Shown one piece after another: positions 23,207-23,996 of a stretch of DNA of 23,996 bases. The position numbers and the translations under genes were made by a program. Numbering within the stretch: the stretch's first letter is position 1; each line of letters starts with the position of its first letter. Source of the DNA: Deltaproteobacteria bacterium (lineage in GTDB: Bacteria > Desulfobacterota > DSM-4660 > Desulfatiglandales > HGW-15); NCBI GenBank assembly GCA_020342025.1, contig CP070840.1, positions 90,646 to 114,641 on the forward strand. Reading direction: 5' to 3'. A model generated the notes under the pieces. That model ran no database searches, was not told where the DNA came from, and worked only from the letters and a program-made list of their open reading frames with translations.

Positions 23207-23992
23207 TTAGGCGCCTGATCCCTGTGAGATCATATGGACTGTGCGCTGCGGGAATGGGATTTCGATACCATTCTCATCAAAGGCTTCCTTGATTTTGCGC
23301 GTCAGATCGAATTTCACGCCCCAATAATCCCCTTTTTTCACCCAAGGCCGGACCACAAAATTGACGCTGGAATCCGCCAATTCTGCAACAGCAATCTGGG
23401 GTGCGGGGTCTGAAAGGATGCGCGTATCTTCTTTTATCAGACCCATCATCACGTCCCAGGCCTTTTGTATGTTTGAACTATAACCGATTCCGATGACAAG
23501 ATCCACCCGCCTCGTGTCAAAGGCAGTCACATTCTTGATAACGTCTCCGAAGAGTTTACCGTTTGGCACCATGATCTTCACGTTATCGGGCGTTGCAAGC
23601 ACCGTCGTAAACAGGCTAATCTCCTTCACCACGCCCGCCTCACCAGCGCCCATGATAAAATCCCCGATTCTAAAAGGTCGAAGCACAAGAATGAGGACAC
23701 CGGCCGCAAAATTGCTCAGTGATCCTTGCATGGCAAAGCCAATGGCAAAACCCGCAGCGCCGAGGATGGCCACAAGCGAGGCCGTCTGGATCCCAAACTT
23801 TGCCAGGGCAGCGAGTACCGCAAAAGTCAAGATGAGAAAATAGCTCAAGCTCCCAACGAAAGAAACAATGGAGGGTTCCGCTTTCGCCTTCCGTAAGATC
23901 CGCCTTACAATCTTTCTCCCAACACCGGCTGCAATTCGACCAAGAATAAGAATAAGGATTGCACCGAGGGTCTTTAAGCCATAGGTGGTCAT
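23207..23992 (-). CDS. Small-conductance mechanosensitive channel (MscS), 5' end at window edge
   Basis: At least 261 residues of an MscS-family channel, which opens on membrane tension to release solutes during osmotic downshock. The pore helix is visible as ILGAAGFAIGFAMQGSLSNFAAG, preceded by two hydrophobic segments, and followed by RPFRIGDFI, VPNGKLFGDVIKN and the cytoplasmic vestibule ending GIEIPFPQRTV. Compared with E. coli MscS about 20-25 N-terminal residues are missing, and the frame stays open up to the window end, so the ATG at 23992 is probably internal and the gene continues beyond. The 188-nt gap to the DUF4197 gene contains no clear feature. Confidence 0.93.
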   Translation of the reverse strand: MTTYGLKTLGAILILILGRIAAGVGRKIVRRILRKAKAEPSIVSFVGSLSYFLILTFAVLAALAKFGIQTASLVAILGAAGFAIGFAMQGSLSNFAAGVLILVLRPFRIGDFIMGAGEAGVVKEISLFTTVLATPDNVKIMVPNGKLFGDVIKNVTAFDTRRVDLVIGIGYSSNIQKAWDVMMGLIKEDTRILSDPAPQIAVAELADSSVNFVVRPWVKKGDYWGVKFDLTRKIKEAFDENGIEIPFPQRTVHMISQGSGA

Positions 23993-23996
23993 AAAA

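Noticed and set aside
1..23996. Insertion sequences, CRISPR arrays, tRNA or rRNA genes
   Set aside because: No transposase, spaced direct-repeat array, cloverleaf or rRNA-like segment was recognised; the cassette duplication has no flanking repeat that I could identify as a mobile element end.

Overview
The window looks like a bacterial chromosome segment from a Deltaproteobacterium in the broad sense (Desulfobacterota-like). This is inferred from the mid-range base composition, the dense signal-transduction content (FHA, GAF, HD-GYP, NtrC-type sigma-54 activator, V4R-like histidine kinase) and the GspG-like pseudopilins. No rRNA, tRNA, CRISPR array or insertion sequence was seen, so taxonomy rests on gene content only.

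Layout. (1) 15-1739, plus strand: an operon of an FHA-GAF protein, a stand-alone cyclic-nucleotide-binding protein and a small protein built of [DE]RR hexapeptide repeats, closed by a good intrinsic terminator. (2) 1823-3528, minus strand: a small two-helix membrane protein overlapping a sodium:solute symporter by 4 bp (ATGA). (3) 3658-10704, plus strand: a near-consensus promoter followed by two paralogous gene cassettes. Each has a GC-rich hairpin about 32 nt before the first start codon, a two-helix HAMP membrane protein, a GspG-like pseudopilin and a small lipoprotein, plus one unrelated signalling enzyme. In cassette A the enzyme is a Ser/Thr protein kinase; in cassette B it is a HAMP-GAF-HD-GYP c-di-GMP phosphodiesterase. 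This is the most interesting part of the window. (4) 10715-13200, minus strand: phosphoglycerate mutase (GpmI, plant/trypanosomatid-like) behind a secreted formylglycine-enzyme-like protein without the catalytic cysteine pair. (5) 13402-16618, minus strand: an enolase-superfamily enzyme behind a cytoplasmic V4R/GAF histidine kinase. (6) 16770-17744, minus strand: an LpxL/HtrB-type acyltransferase. (7) 18255-19607, plus strand: an NtrC-family regulator. (8) 20114-23992, minus strand: envelope genes (AsmA family, DUF4197, MscS channel cut by the window end).

How it may work together. The kinase in cassette A and the FHA (phosphothreonine-binding) protein 4 kb upstream could be a writer-reader pair. 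The HD-GYP enzyme adds c-di-GMP turnover and the cNMP-binding protein adds a cyclic-nucleotide input. The repeated HAMP protein-pseudopilin-lipoprotein trio looks like a reusable envelope-sensing unit joined to different cytoplasmic outputs. That is inference: family membership and the duplication can be read from the sequence, the function cannot.
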